Assembly (NCBI RefSeq): GCF_023856365.1
Contig: NC_064538.1
Location: forward strand, 6,580,435 to 6,644,434
Direction: 5' to 3'
Origin: Brienomyrus brachyistius
Lineage: Eukaryota; Chordata; Actinopteri; Osteoglossiformes; Mormyridae
Length of the DNA: 64,000 nucleotides
Below, one piece after another: positions 1 to 16,455 of this stretch (position 1 is its first letter; every line of letters starts with the position of its first letter). Below the pieces are notes generated by a model. The model was not told where the DNA came from. It saw only the letters and a list, made by a program, of their open reading frames with translations, and did not search any database. Both the position numbers and the translations under genes were made by a program.

Positions 1-2292
1 GCCAGCTGTAAACTCTTGGGACACTTTTTTGTTACCTAGTAATGAGCTGCTGTACTTTCAGATACACAAATAGGACACATTATAAGGACAGCATGGCAGT
101 ACAGTGAGTAATACTGCTGCTCTCCCCCCCAAAAAAAAACTGGATAAATGGAAGCTGGATAAGCTTCAAAGATTATTGCACATAAATGAATAAATGAATG
201 TTAATAATGTTTGGTCCAAAATTTCTAAATATAGATTTAATTTATGAAAATGTATTTAGTTAATTTCCTTTCAGAATCTGTTCAATCAGACAAGAAAAAT
301 CCTTACCACTGCTTATCTAATGCTGAATAGCCAAACATTTTCTTAATAGAAATGCAGTCAGATGATTTTCAGACCTGTCTGTGCAGCCAAACTAACAGAG
401 ACCATGTGGCAGAGTCAGCAGGGGATTGGAATCGTTCTGTGGGAATGTGGCACTTTGATTTCACAAAGAACTTCGCTGTTTTGCTGCAGGAGATACACTT
501 GTTTTAAGCAGAAGATGTGTGTCATACTGACGGTAATATTGATATTCTCAAAATTATGCCTTCCAGCAAAATGAATCATCAGAGAAGGTAAAACATTAAG
601 TCTATATGCCACTTCCAGGACAACGCGCCCAGTCACCGGACAGATCTGAATAAACCTCACTAACTCAGACGCCAGGTATTCTGGTTCAGTACAGCCATAT
701 AGTCTCTGGCTGTACAGGAACAGTTATGAGATTATGGTCGACAGCTCGTTGGATTGCATTACCCTCCCCGACTCCCCATTGAGAATCACCACCCAAGCCA
801 GCTAACAGAGGACTCCCAGGGAACACTACCTTTGCATAAAAATGAATCCAAAAACACATTTACTTAAAATACATGACTGGTTAATTAAAAGGCCGCTTGA
901 AGATTCCTCCACCACACCGTGGTTTCATGCGTGGTTCCCCGATGATGGAATGAGCTGCTGAACTTCATCTTGTCATCAGATTCTCTGTCGACCTACATGA
1001 AGCCCATATGCTCCAAAAATTCCTCCACTAACCCTATACTTTGATATTACCCCAATATTCTTAATGTTGCACTTCTGGTCATTGAATCGTCTTACTGCTT
1101 TCTTGCTTTGATAGAAGTTATTGTGCAGCTCCTGCTCCAATACAGCTTACATTAGTACCTAGGCATTCACTGGAAGCTCAGCTTAGCTGTACTTATGCCT
1201 AGCTGACTTGTCAATAGCATGTATGTTTGTAATGTGCCATTTGCCTCACTTGAACATCATAGATTTACCAATCACACAATGAAGCCACAGGTGACAGAGT
1301 CAGACTCCACAATCATCTCCCAATTACAAACAGAGATAATCTCTTATCCCCGAGTCATTAGCACTGCACATAATACTCTCCGCACAACTTCAACTGTGTA
1401 GAGGTTCACTGCAGTTTGCCGCAATTAATTTCAGGACTGTAAAGTTGAGTGAGTCACTCACTTAAATCACTGCTTAAAATATTTGGAGAGGAATTAAGGA
1501 GTATCATCACAGCATGAAATGTTCTTAATAAATGCAGAGTTTATTTAAGCGTGATTTCACACTGGAAATGTGTAAAAAGTGAACTCCGTTAGGTGTTCTG
1601 TAATAGTCAGTGAAAATCCACTTAAACTCTCCCGTCAACCAGAAGCTGACATATTTGGTCTGAGACGAAGCTCAAAACAGACACATACCTCAGCTAGCAT
1701 TGAGCCAGAAATAAACCTGTCCTCAGTTAGACTCGCCGGAGCATTCTATCGTTAACATTCTGAAAGCCGAAGGAGAATTGTGGCTCAAACTGTTGCCACT
1801 TATTATTGGATATAATTGGGGGGGGGGCGGCGAAATGATTGTTAAATGAGCAACTAGATGCATCTCAAAAGCCGCCAGGCATAAACCCAGAGCCTAAAAG
1901 CCAAACCTGAAGGAGGCGATGACACAGCCAGGCACCGCAGAGGACAGCATCTAAAAGGTGCTTTTAACCATTTCTTTCTCAGAAAGAAACCTCCAGAAGC
2001 TTCTATGGCATCAGCGTATTACCAGCGTGCCATACAGACAGCATTGTAGCACAGTGCTGGACGATTTTTTCTATCCTTTGAGAAGCGTAAGGGCAGCCAT
2101 TAAAAAAAAAATGGCTTAAAAAAATCCCTCTGTAAAGGCAACCACACTAGGAACTTGCCCTCTGATTTTGGGGACATAAAACGTTAAAATTGGCCAACAA
2201 TAATATTAACATTAATTACATTGTGAGGCACAGTTCATAATAACATTTATGGATGATGATGATGATGCCATTGTGGATGAAGAACGGCGTGT
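1..2292. other. sec61a 3' UTR and downstream flank, no gene seen
   Basis: This AT-rich stretch follows the sec61a stop codon in the direction of transcription. The first minus-strand AATAAA after the stop is at 1540-1545 (TTTATT on the plus strand), which would give a 3' UTR of about 750 bases. I see no splice-framed coding sequence on either strand; the short open frames here lack any recognisable domain. Short A, G and GAT runs near 1819, 2101 and 2251 are simple sequence. Confidence 0.5.
1540..1545 (-). terminator. candidate polyadenylation signal of sec61a
   Basis: AATAAA on the minus strand, the first such hexamer after the sec61a stop codon at 2293. Use of this site is inferred from position only. 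Confidence 0.35.
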
Positions 2293-6783
<4,491 letters not shown>

Positions 6784-6790
<7 letters not shown>

Positions 6791-7050
6791 GGCGTCCAGC
6801 TACGTGGAAAGCCCAGTCACAGGCAGGTAAATCAGACCAGTTCCTGCAGCATCAGATCGCCACTTCCCTCGGAACGGAAGCCACTTAGAGACACGTCACC
6901 GGTTGGTAGCCAGCCGCCAGTCAGACTTCCGGGTCAGCGCGTGCGCAGACCATCCGCAGCGGCGCATGCGCACACCATCCTAAACGGAAGGCGTGCTCGT
7001 CGGGGCGTGGCTCCGCACGTGTTCGTTGTGACTCTTTTTCCTACGTGGCG
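6784..7050 (-). promoter_or_regulatory. sec61a first exon and CpG-rich promoter
   Basis: The start ATG lies at 6790-6788 and is followed after seven coding bases by the donor GTAAGT. Upstream the DNA becomes CpG-rich. It holds a perfect NRF1-type palindrome GCGCATGCGC at 6962-6971, a second TGCGCA half site near 6943, and CACGTG at 7016-7021. TACGTGG cores lie at 6801-6807 and 7042-7048 and resemble unfolded-protein-response sites, but no full ERSE is seen. No TATA box is obvious. This fits a constitutive housekeeping promoter; the transcription start is not determined. Confidence 0.6.
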
Positions 7051-7107
7051 GTGGAATGTGCTGTGTTGCACATAAATCTTAGGAAAACTAGGTATACGAA
7101 GTATATC

Positions 7108-7327
7108 ATGACTATGGAATATTTTCAGTTTACTTTGCTCACTGAGATTGCAGGAGTGGTGAATCAGCTGGAGGTAGAGAAGGACGCAGGGATTTCTGGT
7201 ATCTGGGGTGAACTTCTCCAGGCTGGGGGAGGGGTAAGGTTGTCCTCCTGGCATTGCAGGCAATCGTTGCTTCCATTTGGGAGTCAGGCGGCATCCCAAC
7301 TGACTGGAAAATGAGACTTGTAGTCCC
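7108..7327 (+). pseudogene. LINE reverse transcriptase fragment, part 1
   Basis: The open frame encodes VEKDAGISGIWGELLQAGG and continues to a conserved tryptophan-lysine-methionine-arginine turn. This is the region just before the fingers domain of a non-LTR reverse transcriptase. The frame is broken in places and the 5' part of the element is missing. It is cut at about 7327 by a DNA element, and the rest of the same domain resumes at 8280. The clade could not be assigned by eye. Confidence 0.75.
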
Positions 7328-8279
7328 CCCTTATAAAAATTCACCATGGTTTCCTATGGTTTTTATGCAGTAACCATAGTTTTACTATGGTGCCTCATGG
7401 TACTTTGGTTTATCCATAGCACTTCATGGTAGCTGTGGTACTAGTATGGTTTTACTGTAAAAAGGACCCAGCAAATGTGCCCTTGCGGGGCCCATTCGGG
7501 CTTTTGTCTGGAAGTGTGGACTAGGGCCAGACCACACCAATCCTAAATGGGCCCATTGTGGGTTGTGATGAAAGTAATGATGTTGCAAAACACTGTATTA
7601 CAAGCACTTTTTTATTGTAGAATCTTTTGATAGACTGTGCATTGGCCATAGAATTTGTAACTTTACAATGATTTCATTCAACATTTCTTTCAACAATGAA
7701 CTCACACACACAAAACACACTTTCCCTTACCATGCAACATCATTTTGTTATTTATTTTAATCTTTAATCTTGAATATCTGTCTCTCCTTCTGTTCCTCTC
7801 TCTTATACACACAGAGTTGGACCCAGTGATTCCATCCCCGACAACTGAGAATGAGACCTGAATGCTTTGCATGTGATTTAATAAAAATATATACAGATTG
7901 AATGATTCTCCTGTTTTTATAGCTTTTGGTAGCTAGATGGAAGCATGAAGTAGGATTTTTAATTTAATTTGCTGTCACATTACAAATAGCCTATTAATTG
8001 TTTGATGTATGCATTATTGCACTGTAGTTTTGTGAAACCAGATTAATGGAGCTGGAGATTTAAATAAGAAACTATGGTTTGTAAAAAGCATGGTTTGGAA
8101 AGACCATGGTAAAACAAAAACCATGCTTTATGACCAAGATTATACTAGGACTTAAATGTAGCATAATAAAACCATAGTCATGGTTTCCATAGTTACCCAA
8201 AAAAACCACAAAAAATGGCAAACCATTGTAAACCATGGTTATTTAATCATTGTAAAACCACTGTTAATTTTCGTAAGGG
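7328..8279. mobile_element. 952 bp non-autonomous DNA transposon with inverted repeats
   Basis: The left end begins CCCTTATAAAAATTCACCAT and the right end, read as its complement, begins CCCTTACGAAAATTAACAGT. These are imperfect terminal inverted repeats of about 32 bp. Both subterminal zones are crowded with ACCATGGT-type palindromes (about 7345-7455 and 8065-8250). The middle carries unrelated AT-rich DNA and a GC-richer patch near 7460-7560. No transposase frame is present. The element sits inside a LINE reverse transcriptase frame, which marks its borders closely. A clean target duplication is not visible, so the superfamily is uncertain. Confidence 0.75.
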
Positions 8280-9530
8280 CTATCTGGAAAGGGAAGGGTG
8301 ATCTGGATTGTGGCAACTACAGGGGAATAACACTGCTTTCAGTGCTGGTTAAGGTCCTTGCTAGGGTCATCCTTAACAGGATCCGTGATCACTTGCTTGC
8401 TTATCAGCGACCGGAGCTGTCTGGTTTTACGCCTAAGAAGTTTACCATTGACCGCATCCTTACATTGAGGGATCTCATTGAGCACAAGCACGCATATTTG
8501 ACTCAGTTGTTCGAGTTGCCTTGTGGGACATCCTGAGACTTTGCGGGATTCCCCCGAAGTTACTGGACATCATGGCTGGCCTGTACACTGGTACTATGAG
8601 TGCTGTGCAGAGTGGAAGGAGAACCTCCGCAATCTTCCCAGTTGATTCTGGGGTTCGCCAGGGGTGTGTTCTTGCTTCTACTGTGTTCAATGCTTGCATG
8701 GACTGGGTATCGGGGTCCAGCAGTTGTGGGCCATTTGTTGGTGAAGAAAGTTTTACTGATCTTGACTTTGCCGATGATGTTATGATCTTTGCGGAGTCAA
8801 TGGAGGCTCTGATCAGGGCTCTTGAGAGACTGAGCCAACAGTCTGAGTGTCTGGGATTGCAGGTGTCCTGGATAAAGACCAAGATCCAGGCATTTAATGA
8901 CCTCTTAGGCACAGCCATCAGTAGTGTGTCTGTTTGGGGGGAGAATGTCGACATTGTCGAGAGATTTACCTACCTCGGCAGTGACATTCATGTCTCTGGT
9001 GACTCTTACTATGAAGTAGATCGGGAGAGGTTGGGGGGTCATGAGGTCGCTGGGAAGGGGTGTGTGGCGTCCTGATATCTTTGCAAGAGGACAAAAGTCC
9101 AAGTCTTTGGAGTCCTGGTGCTCCCTGTCTTGCTGAATGTTTGTGAGTCATGGACACTACCCAGTGAGAAGACTGGACTCCTTCGATACCTTGTCTTTTC
9201 GGAGAATCCTTGCGTACCGCTGGTTTAACTTTGCATCGAATGAGTGGTTGCTAGAGGAGTCACATGAGGCACATTACCTGCATGTGCCATGTGGCGCGTT
9301 TCCCTGAGGGTGATCCGGCTCGCAGGATCCTCACTGCTGAGGACCCAAGTGGCTGGACCAGGCCGAGGGGACGCCCACGTAACACCTGGCTGATGGATGG
9401 CCTGTTCTGGAGGGTGGGACTGGACTGTGTGTCTGCCTGGGGGGTCACCAGCCGGGGTCCCAAGGAGTTTCGTCGTGTGCTGGGTGCGACAACGCGCTGC
9501 ATCAGCGTATCCTCCCCAGCCTGATCTGAC
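8280..9530 (+). pseudogene. LINE reverse transcriptase and C-terminal region, part 2
   Basis: The frame resumes with IWKGKGDLDCGNYRGITLL, the classic fingers motif of LINE reverse transcriptases. It continues through SGVRQGCVLASTVFN to LDFADDVMIFAES near 8760-8795, where FADD is the catalytic aspartate pair. It goes on through a thumb region with FTYLGSDI. After a break, the C-terminal tail (about 9264-9524) contains RPRGRPRNTWL. Frameshifts near 8500 and 9075-9260 and the lack of an endonuclease show that the copy is dead. Relative to part 1 it has the same orientation and continues the same domain. Confidence 0.85.
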
Positions 9531-9864
9531 CTGACTTTTGCTCATGTTCTATTTTTAAAGACCATTGTTATTCATAGAGATGTGGCTCTGGTCTACTCAT
9601 GATGCGGTTAGGGTTTCCGTGGGATGGTCTCTGGCAAACTTGCAACACTGGTGCTGAGTAGGTCGACCTGGTCCAGCAGAGCTGGCAGTCGTCAGTGTTA
9701 CTTGCGTTGTGGAGGAAGTGAAATGATCGTCAGTTTTCTTGGTAGGGGGGGCTCCTGACTAGGTGGAGCTGGTACAGGAGACAAGAATCTGTCGGGGTAA
9801 AAATATTAACCTTTGCTTGGGGCTGTAACCTCAAGGGTCTGCCAATTGTTCCCTTAGCTGTAAT

Positions 9865-9993
9865 TAATTGTACCTTTTAAGGTACAGAAATGGACTGTGA
9901 GGAACATTTCTGTACTATTGATCGTACATTAATGCTGTTTGTACCTTTGGGATCTTGCTCAGATCCATTTCTGTGCATTAAAAGGTGCAATTA
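9865..9993. repeat. foldback (inverted-repeat) element
   Basis: Arm 9865-9894 and the complement of arm 9964-9993 match at 27 of 30 positions; both contain ACCTTTTAA and end in ACAGAAATGGA. The loop is about 69 bases. The structure fits a short foldback MITE. No coding potential is seen, and the flanking duplication is unclear. Confidence 0.6.
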
Positions 9994-11261
9994 CAAGAGT
10001 ACAGTCCGAGTGACAAGTAAAGGTAACCATTTTTTATGAGAGTGTAGGAAGGAAGGCTTTTTTGCACGTGACCCTTGCTAACAGAACGTCGAACATAAAA
10101 TTTTGCCAGGAGAGGGCAGTGTTGATCTTTTGCACATCACTGAGGGCCTTCGGCCTTTGGTGATCTTGCTGGGCTAGTTTTGATGATGGGTCAGGATTGG
10201 TATTCACCCCTGTGGTGCCCAAGACCAGCATCGTACTCCCCATCCCACACTGTCTGCTACAGCTGATGCCAAAATAAATGGCCAACCAATAAGAAATAAA
10301 AATTATTATTTAACATGGTTGAACTTTGCTTAATAATGCAATAAATATACTACATAACATTTTATGTAATGAAACAATTAAATATTTACTATTAATAATA
10401 CATCATTTAATAACACTAGTGCTCTGAAGTCATTATGCATTATCTCTTTGATCACATTTATATCCTGGTCACAACACAAGCAGCAAAAGTGCTGTAGCAT
10501 AAATATTATGCATAATAATCTTAGGGAAAGTTTCCATAAATGTTAATCTCCTGGTGGAAGGTTCTCTGCCCTTCTGAGGCCTTGTTACTGGTTTCAGCAA
10601 TAATCTTACAAATCCTGCCAACATGAGCTGCACAAGTCGGCCTTATCTGGCAAATATGCACACAAAAGTCCAGCACAGACAAATGTATGGGTGAGGAGTC
10701 TGATAACAACTGAGGCAAGGGTAAGGCTCTTTGAGACCCCGAGAGCTCAGCTGATGTAGACAGACGCCGAAGCGTGGATTCTGACTCTGAGCTTTTTTGA
10801 CTTTGTACGGACTGAGCAGCTCTTAAGTTCATTATCAAGCCTCTAGCAACCACGACAACAACAATAATAACAATAATAATAATAGCCACACTGCAGATTG
10901 CATGACTATGAAATGATGTCGCCTTGGTGCTATATGTCTATTGCATGTTTTTTCTAAAGAAAAACATACTGCACTTCCAACCAATTTGCACCAGCAGGTG
11001 GCAGCAGTGCAACATGAAAAATTCAAGATTCTCGTCACAGACGTGAACGTAGAGGTACACAGTGAAAAGAAAGACAATTCCTGTAAAATTCTGCTGTAAC
11101 TTTTGCCAGAGGCTTTGTCAGCTTTTGTCAGATCAAAACGTATAGTGATTTGTAAGATTTAAAATAAAAGAAAATCAAATTTTGTAAACTCTGAATAATC
11201 AAAAAGTGAATATATATACATTTTTAATCAAAACAACTTACAGTACAGGGAAGGGTTGCAG

Positions 11262-11328
11262 TTTATGTGCACTCCCGGGGATTTGAGCCCATGACCTTTG
11301 TGTTGTTAGCACAATGCTCTGCTTGCAC
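11262..11328 (-). repeat. possible tRNA-derived SINE head fragment
   Basis: Read on the minus strand this resembles the 3' half of a tRNA: AGCATTGTGCTAACAACAC followed by a word close to a B box (GGGCTCAAATCCC). Only a short piece is recognisable and no tail is seen. Confidence 0.35.
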
Positions 11329-11330
11329 CT

Positions 11331-11392
11331 GTATATGGTGTATATGCTATATATGGTGTATATGCTGTATATGGTGTATATGCTGTATATGG
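11331..11392. repeat. 18 bp tandem repeat, about 3.5 copies
   Basis: The unit GTATATGGTGTATATGCT is repeated with one or two changes per copy. Confidence 0.8.
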
Positions 11393-11694
11393 AAGTCACA
11401 TGTTCCCCTCGTGTGTTTATTCCTGCAGTCTAAGCACACACACATTTAGCTGTGTTGGAATTGATAAACTGTCCATAGTGTGTGCATGTATGTGTCCTGT
11501 GATGACCTTGTATTCTGTCCAGTGTGCACAGGCTCCAGGTACCCTAATGGTGATTAAGTGGCTGTAAGATGAATCGATCGTTTAATATATTACTTAATAT
11601 ACCAGTATAATTACAGTATTAATTCTATTGATGAACTTATGGCATGCCGATTTTGCATGAAAACAAAGGACTTTGGTGTCATAGATGGAAGTAA

Positions 11695-11732
11695 TCCACA
11701 CACACATACATACACACACACACACACACACA
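11695..11732. repeat. CA microsatellite
   Basis: A nearly pure CA run broken by two CATA units. Confidence 0.9.
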
Positions 11733-14700
11733 AAACACAATTGCATGCAAACACATAAATACAGTATTTATGACTATCATTGTCATTCTGTTCTCTGGTG
11801 AAATTCCACTTTTCTGCTGAGCCCAGTAATCCTGTATTTTTTGTCTCTTTTTTCCTCGGCCCTTGAAACTGTTTTCGTTTCCTGACAGGATGAGTAACCT
11901 TGTCCCATATAGGTCATGAGAGAGTTTTTTTTCCACATTTTTTTCCCTGTTCATCTACTCATCATTTAAGCACCACATGTGTTATGGAACCTCCTATGTC
12001 TTCAATTCTATTCAATCAATTATAAAACACTTTCTTCCATAATTGGGAATGTATTGCAAAAATAACTCAATCGCTTTATCTTTCCTCTTAAAAGTGTCGT
12101 TCTTGTTTGCTTTGCCATTACACTAGAGGTACACATTCACCTCCCACTACTGTTTATATTCAGACCAAAGGCATCAGTAAAGGTATAGAGCTTTTACCTC
12201 GGTCTAGAGGAGGAGCCGGCTTTGTGAGTGTTTGCACAAGAATGGGAAAGTGGCCGTTTGAAAGGGAGAGAGAGCAAAGACTGACAGAGGTCAGCAGTAG
12301 TGATAGGAGGAATGAGACCTGGAGGTTCACAGCGAGTGGGATTTCCGTGCTGTCAGTCACTGCCTGCTTCAACAATGGAACCTTGTAAAGTAGCAAATGA
12401 AGTGGCTGGCTGACAGCATGCGACAATCCTGCCCCTCACTGGTCACAAGACCTCCACAAGACCTAACTGCATGTATCGTCTCCCACACCGATATCTCATT
12501 TCAGCTGTGATAATGGAACATGGCAAAAGGGAATCGACTTCTAGCCAGGTCACATGACACAGCAAGTCCAAGGTCAGTTATTTTGGGGGGGCTGTGACTA
12601 GGACAAAGGCCGTGGAATTCACTTTCCTCCTTAAACTGGAGACTCATACTATACTCCTCCACACTGCTTTCTTAAACAAGAAGGTGTTTTTGCGAGCGCA
12701 GTCGTGCGCATCTCGGAGACCGTAATTGCATTCTGCTTGGATTACATTTTAGGCTTCAGATGTCTCTCCCTACACAAAGGAACCAGCCACCCACTCTATG
12801 TGAGATTCCTTTCAAAAGGTCAGCTTATTTGAATGTATGCAAACTAGGAAGGTTCCCTGGTAAATGGCACTGAACTATACCTTAGATGCGTCTGCAGAAA
12901 GATGCTGAATTTTCTATTTAAACACTGTGCGTATTAGAGCATGGATGGCTGAGGAATTATTTTTTTTTTGCTGTCCAGCACTTCATTCCCTCCAAGGATT
13001 CTGTGACTGATACTGTCATGCACGCACACAAAAATGTAATAGAAACCGATGAACACAGATAGTTAGAGTTGAAGGGTTTATGGCTGCCAGTGCCGTTCAC
13101 TGATATGCACGAGCATTCATTATCTACTAAAGGTGAAACACATACCAAAGTGACAATAGATAATTACCCTGAAAAGAAACAGAAAGAAAATGACGAAAAA
13201 GAAACCATTCAACTCAAAGATCAGAATGTCAGAAACCATTCTGCGATGTATATGTGTAGATGGTAAGGGCATATACTGAGGATGGGCATGTCTCTGTGTG
13301 TCTGTGCATGCTGGGGAGGTGCTTATGTCATGAAAAAGATAATAATATAACTAATAATAACAACAGCAATAAAATCGGAATGAGGTAATTGTTTGGGACA
13401 TGGGTAAAAAAGAGGGTATATGTTGAGGTAGCAGGTGACCACAAAATAATTTACAGTAACCATTGGTAAAAGTAACAATAATACTAATAAAGGAAATAAT
13501 AAAGTTTGGAGCCTGAAAATTAAACATAGTAATGGATTTGTTCAAAGCATAAGTACAGGCGAAACAAAATAATAATAATAAGAAGAAAGAAACATAATCA
13601 TAAGTTATTGGGAATTCAAATTTGTGTGTGTGAATATGTGTGTGTGTGAGAGGGGCATGTATTGTGTGTTTTATGGCTTTGCTAAAGCATCCCTGTTGTA
13701 CAGACCTGCAGCTTACATGAGCTTATTGTGGCACCAGGTAGTCGCTTTGGTCGCAGCATTCAGTGTCCCCGGGGCTTAGTGTTCAGGACAGACTGTTCTC
13801 GCGGATGCCACGCTCCGGTCCCCCATGGACTCCACCAATCAGGAATTATAGCTGCTTGTGAGAAGCCAAAGGGCTGGAGAGACAGAAAGATTCGTCGTTG
13901 GAGAAGCAGACTGAAGTCAATCAACCAGAACACTTCCAACTAACTGCGGTGATCTTTCCATCATACCGATTAATATCACATATATGCAAAATACCACACA
14001 CTATGTTGCATTCACAACCAAAGAACACTCTGTCTGTTCCTTTTCAGACGGTTATCTGATGAGCTACTGGAGTGCACCCTGAGTAAGGGTGTAGTATCTT
14101 GTCACTCAAGCACAGCACCAAAAGAGCAGCACGCAGCTAGACATGCAGCTTAGTGTAACTGTGCTGATTCGGCCGCGCTTATTAACAGGGCCAAAAGCAC
14201 GCCTCAAGCGAGCTTATTAGTGGTATCGTACGTCACGGTCTATTACTACATTTCCGATGTTAACTTGAAAATGTCCAACCACCTACTTAAAAAAGAAATA
14301 TAGAACAGCTGAACGGACTGGACTCCTAATGCAAATTTACACAAGCTTATGCCTCTAGCATGACACGGTGATTCTTACAGACGTGCTAGCGCACTGTAGA
14401 ATAATAATTAATAATTGCACATAGTAGATCATGATGTACACCGTGTGAGCAGTAAATAAACATACCTTCGGTTTATGTCACTGTCGTTCTCCAAACTTGG
14501 GAACGCCTTCACAGTTCTGCATTGAAAAACTGAAGCGAGCTGGAAACACACTGTACAGTAACTGATCTCTCATCGCATGATGGCTCAGGTGCGGCTTGGT
14601 TCTTATATGCCAGTGAAAGAATGCTAATAGTTACATAGGCTTTTCACTGAGTGCCGTTTTTAAAGAACAATACACCATCCAACCATAATCACTTGTCCTA

Positions 14701-15839
14701 TTCTGGGTCCATTTACTTGTTCCAACATACATAGGAAATGTTTGAATGATACATTCAGTATGTACAAGAACAATACAATTTGTGTGCTGTTAGTTAAAAC
14801 AATATTGTTAATTCATTACTGTAACTTAGACAGAGATCAGATTTTATAGCCATTTATTATAGAAATTTACATACTTTTTCCTACCACTGTAGATACTAAA
14901 TTTCATTTACTCCACCAGCCTAAAAATACACATAAACACACACACAAACACAACTCAAGACACTTGTCAGCGACCCCACATAAAACCATAAAACCATACT
15001 GTCACATACAATAATGCAGGGTCATGTGACCGTGCATGTGTCTCAGATATGTGGTCAGGGAAAAGGATAAGAAAGACAGAGGATACACATGACCAAGACA
15101 CAGTGGCACAAACGCTGACTACTTGTCGCTATCATCCTTCAGTACGACTTAGTCATCATTCTTAATTTTCTTTCTCTAGCCATCCAACTATCAAAGTTTC
15201 TATTTGTATCCAATGAGAGCAATTTCTCTAAAATAAACGTGTCTGTGATTGACATTCACCTCAAATATCAAACAGTTCAAACACAGAGATTCACATATTT
15301 ACAGGACCATCATATATTTGAAGTTTTATTATGCAGACCAACTTGATGTAAGTCAAATGTGAGTCTCATTAAAGTCCAGGTCATTATTCACGGTCAGCTG
15401 CAGACAGCTGTACTCCCTGTAAGCATTCAGATCCAGTGCATTCCTTGGGATTATGCTTTTACTGTCTATTACTCCTGAAAACATTAGTTCAAAGGAACCT
15501 GTTGACCAGTTATGAATAAAGTCTTAATAACTGTTAATTGTTAACATTGTATCATCTGCTGTTATATATTTAACAGTTTGGGGTCTTAAAATTTTCAAAT
15601 ATTAACATGTACAGTAGAGTATGTGCAGGCCGTCCTTGGGCTAAGAAAGCCTGGCTTAAGGTGAACTGGTACGTACGACAGACTGTCAAAAAGCCTATTA
15701 TATGAAAAATTTTGGTTGAATAAAATTGTTCGTAATAGTGAACTTTGTGACGCTTGTGGAAACATTGCGCGCCTTCAGTGGTTCGTTGGCTTGAGGTACA
15801 GTACAGTACTGTATGTAAGTACAGTACTGTATGTATTAA

Positions 15840-16250
15840 GACCTTGCTGTTAACATTTAAGGCCATCCACAACCTTGCCCCTCCTACAAGCTGCCACTCC
15901 TTCTCGCACCCTCAGATCCTCGTCCTCCATCCACATCACTGTCCCCCTCGCCCGTCTGGCCACCATGGAGAGCAGAGCTTTCAGTTGCTCAGCTCCTCAG
16001 CTCTGGAACTCATTACCATCAGAGCTCAGAAACACTCACCCACTTCCACTCTTCAAATCGAAACTTAAAACCCATCTGTTCAAGCTGGCTTTCTCTCTGT
16101 GAATTCAGTCACTTTGTGTAATTTGACCTGTGTTTTATATTCTTGTAATTTTTGTATTGCTATGGCTTTATGATTTATATTGTTCTTTTGCATTCACTGT
16201 ACGGTGTCCTTGAGTGTCCAAAAAGGTACCTATAAATAAAATGTATTATT
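15840..16250 (+). pseudogene. LINE 3' end (CR1/L2-like), truncated
   Basis: Two overlapping frames encode a familiar C-terminus of fish CR1/L2-type reverse transcriptases: LLTFKAIHNLAPP (about 15848-15886), then FSCSAPQLWNSLPSELRN and LFKSKLKTHLFKLAF (ending 16102). A frameshift separates the two parts. A 3' UTR follows and ends in an ATT repeat at about 16240-16256, the usual tail type of such elements. The catalytic part is absent. The assignment rests on motif memory. Confidence 0.7.
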
Positions 16251-16256
16251 ATTATC

Positions 16257-16376
16257 CATCCATTTTCCAAACTGCTTTTCCTACTGGGTCGCGGGGGGTC
16301 TGGAGCCTATCCTGAAAGCAATAGGCACGATGGCAGGGAACAACCCAGGATGGGGGGGGCAGCCCATCGCAGGGCT
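16257..16376 (-). mobile_element. SINE fragment, same family as the copies at 34.5 and 39.2 kb
   Basis: The segment shares ATCCATCCATTTTCCAAAC, CTACTGGGTCGCGGGG and CAGCCCATCGCAGGGC with the fuller copies. Only the 3' part of the element is present; the tRNA-like promoter end is missing. It lies directly after the ATT tail of the LINE fragment and runs into an ATT-rich tract. Confidence 0.75.
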
Positions 16377-16455
16377 ATTATTATTAATATTAATATTAAT
16401 ATTATTATTAATATTATTACTACTACTACTGTAGCTACTTTTATTATTTAAACAT
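16376..16455. repeat. ATT/ACT-rich simple sequence
   Basis: TATTATTAATATTAATATT-type repeats followed by ACT triplets and further TTAT units. Confidence 0.8.

Larger units (their letters stand above)
9531..15839. other. intergenic stretch, no gene recognised
   Basis: About 6.3 kb with no splice-framed coding sequence. It holds a foldback repeat (9865-9993), an AAC/AAT-rich run near 10855-10885, a possible SINE head (11262-11328), an 18 bp tandem repeat (11331-11392), a CA tract (11695-11732) and scattered AAT and AC runs near 13340-13590 and 14930-14950. The open frames on both strands have no recognisable domain and lie across low-complexity sequence. Confidence 0.5.
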
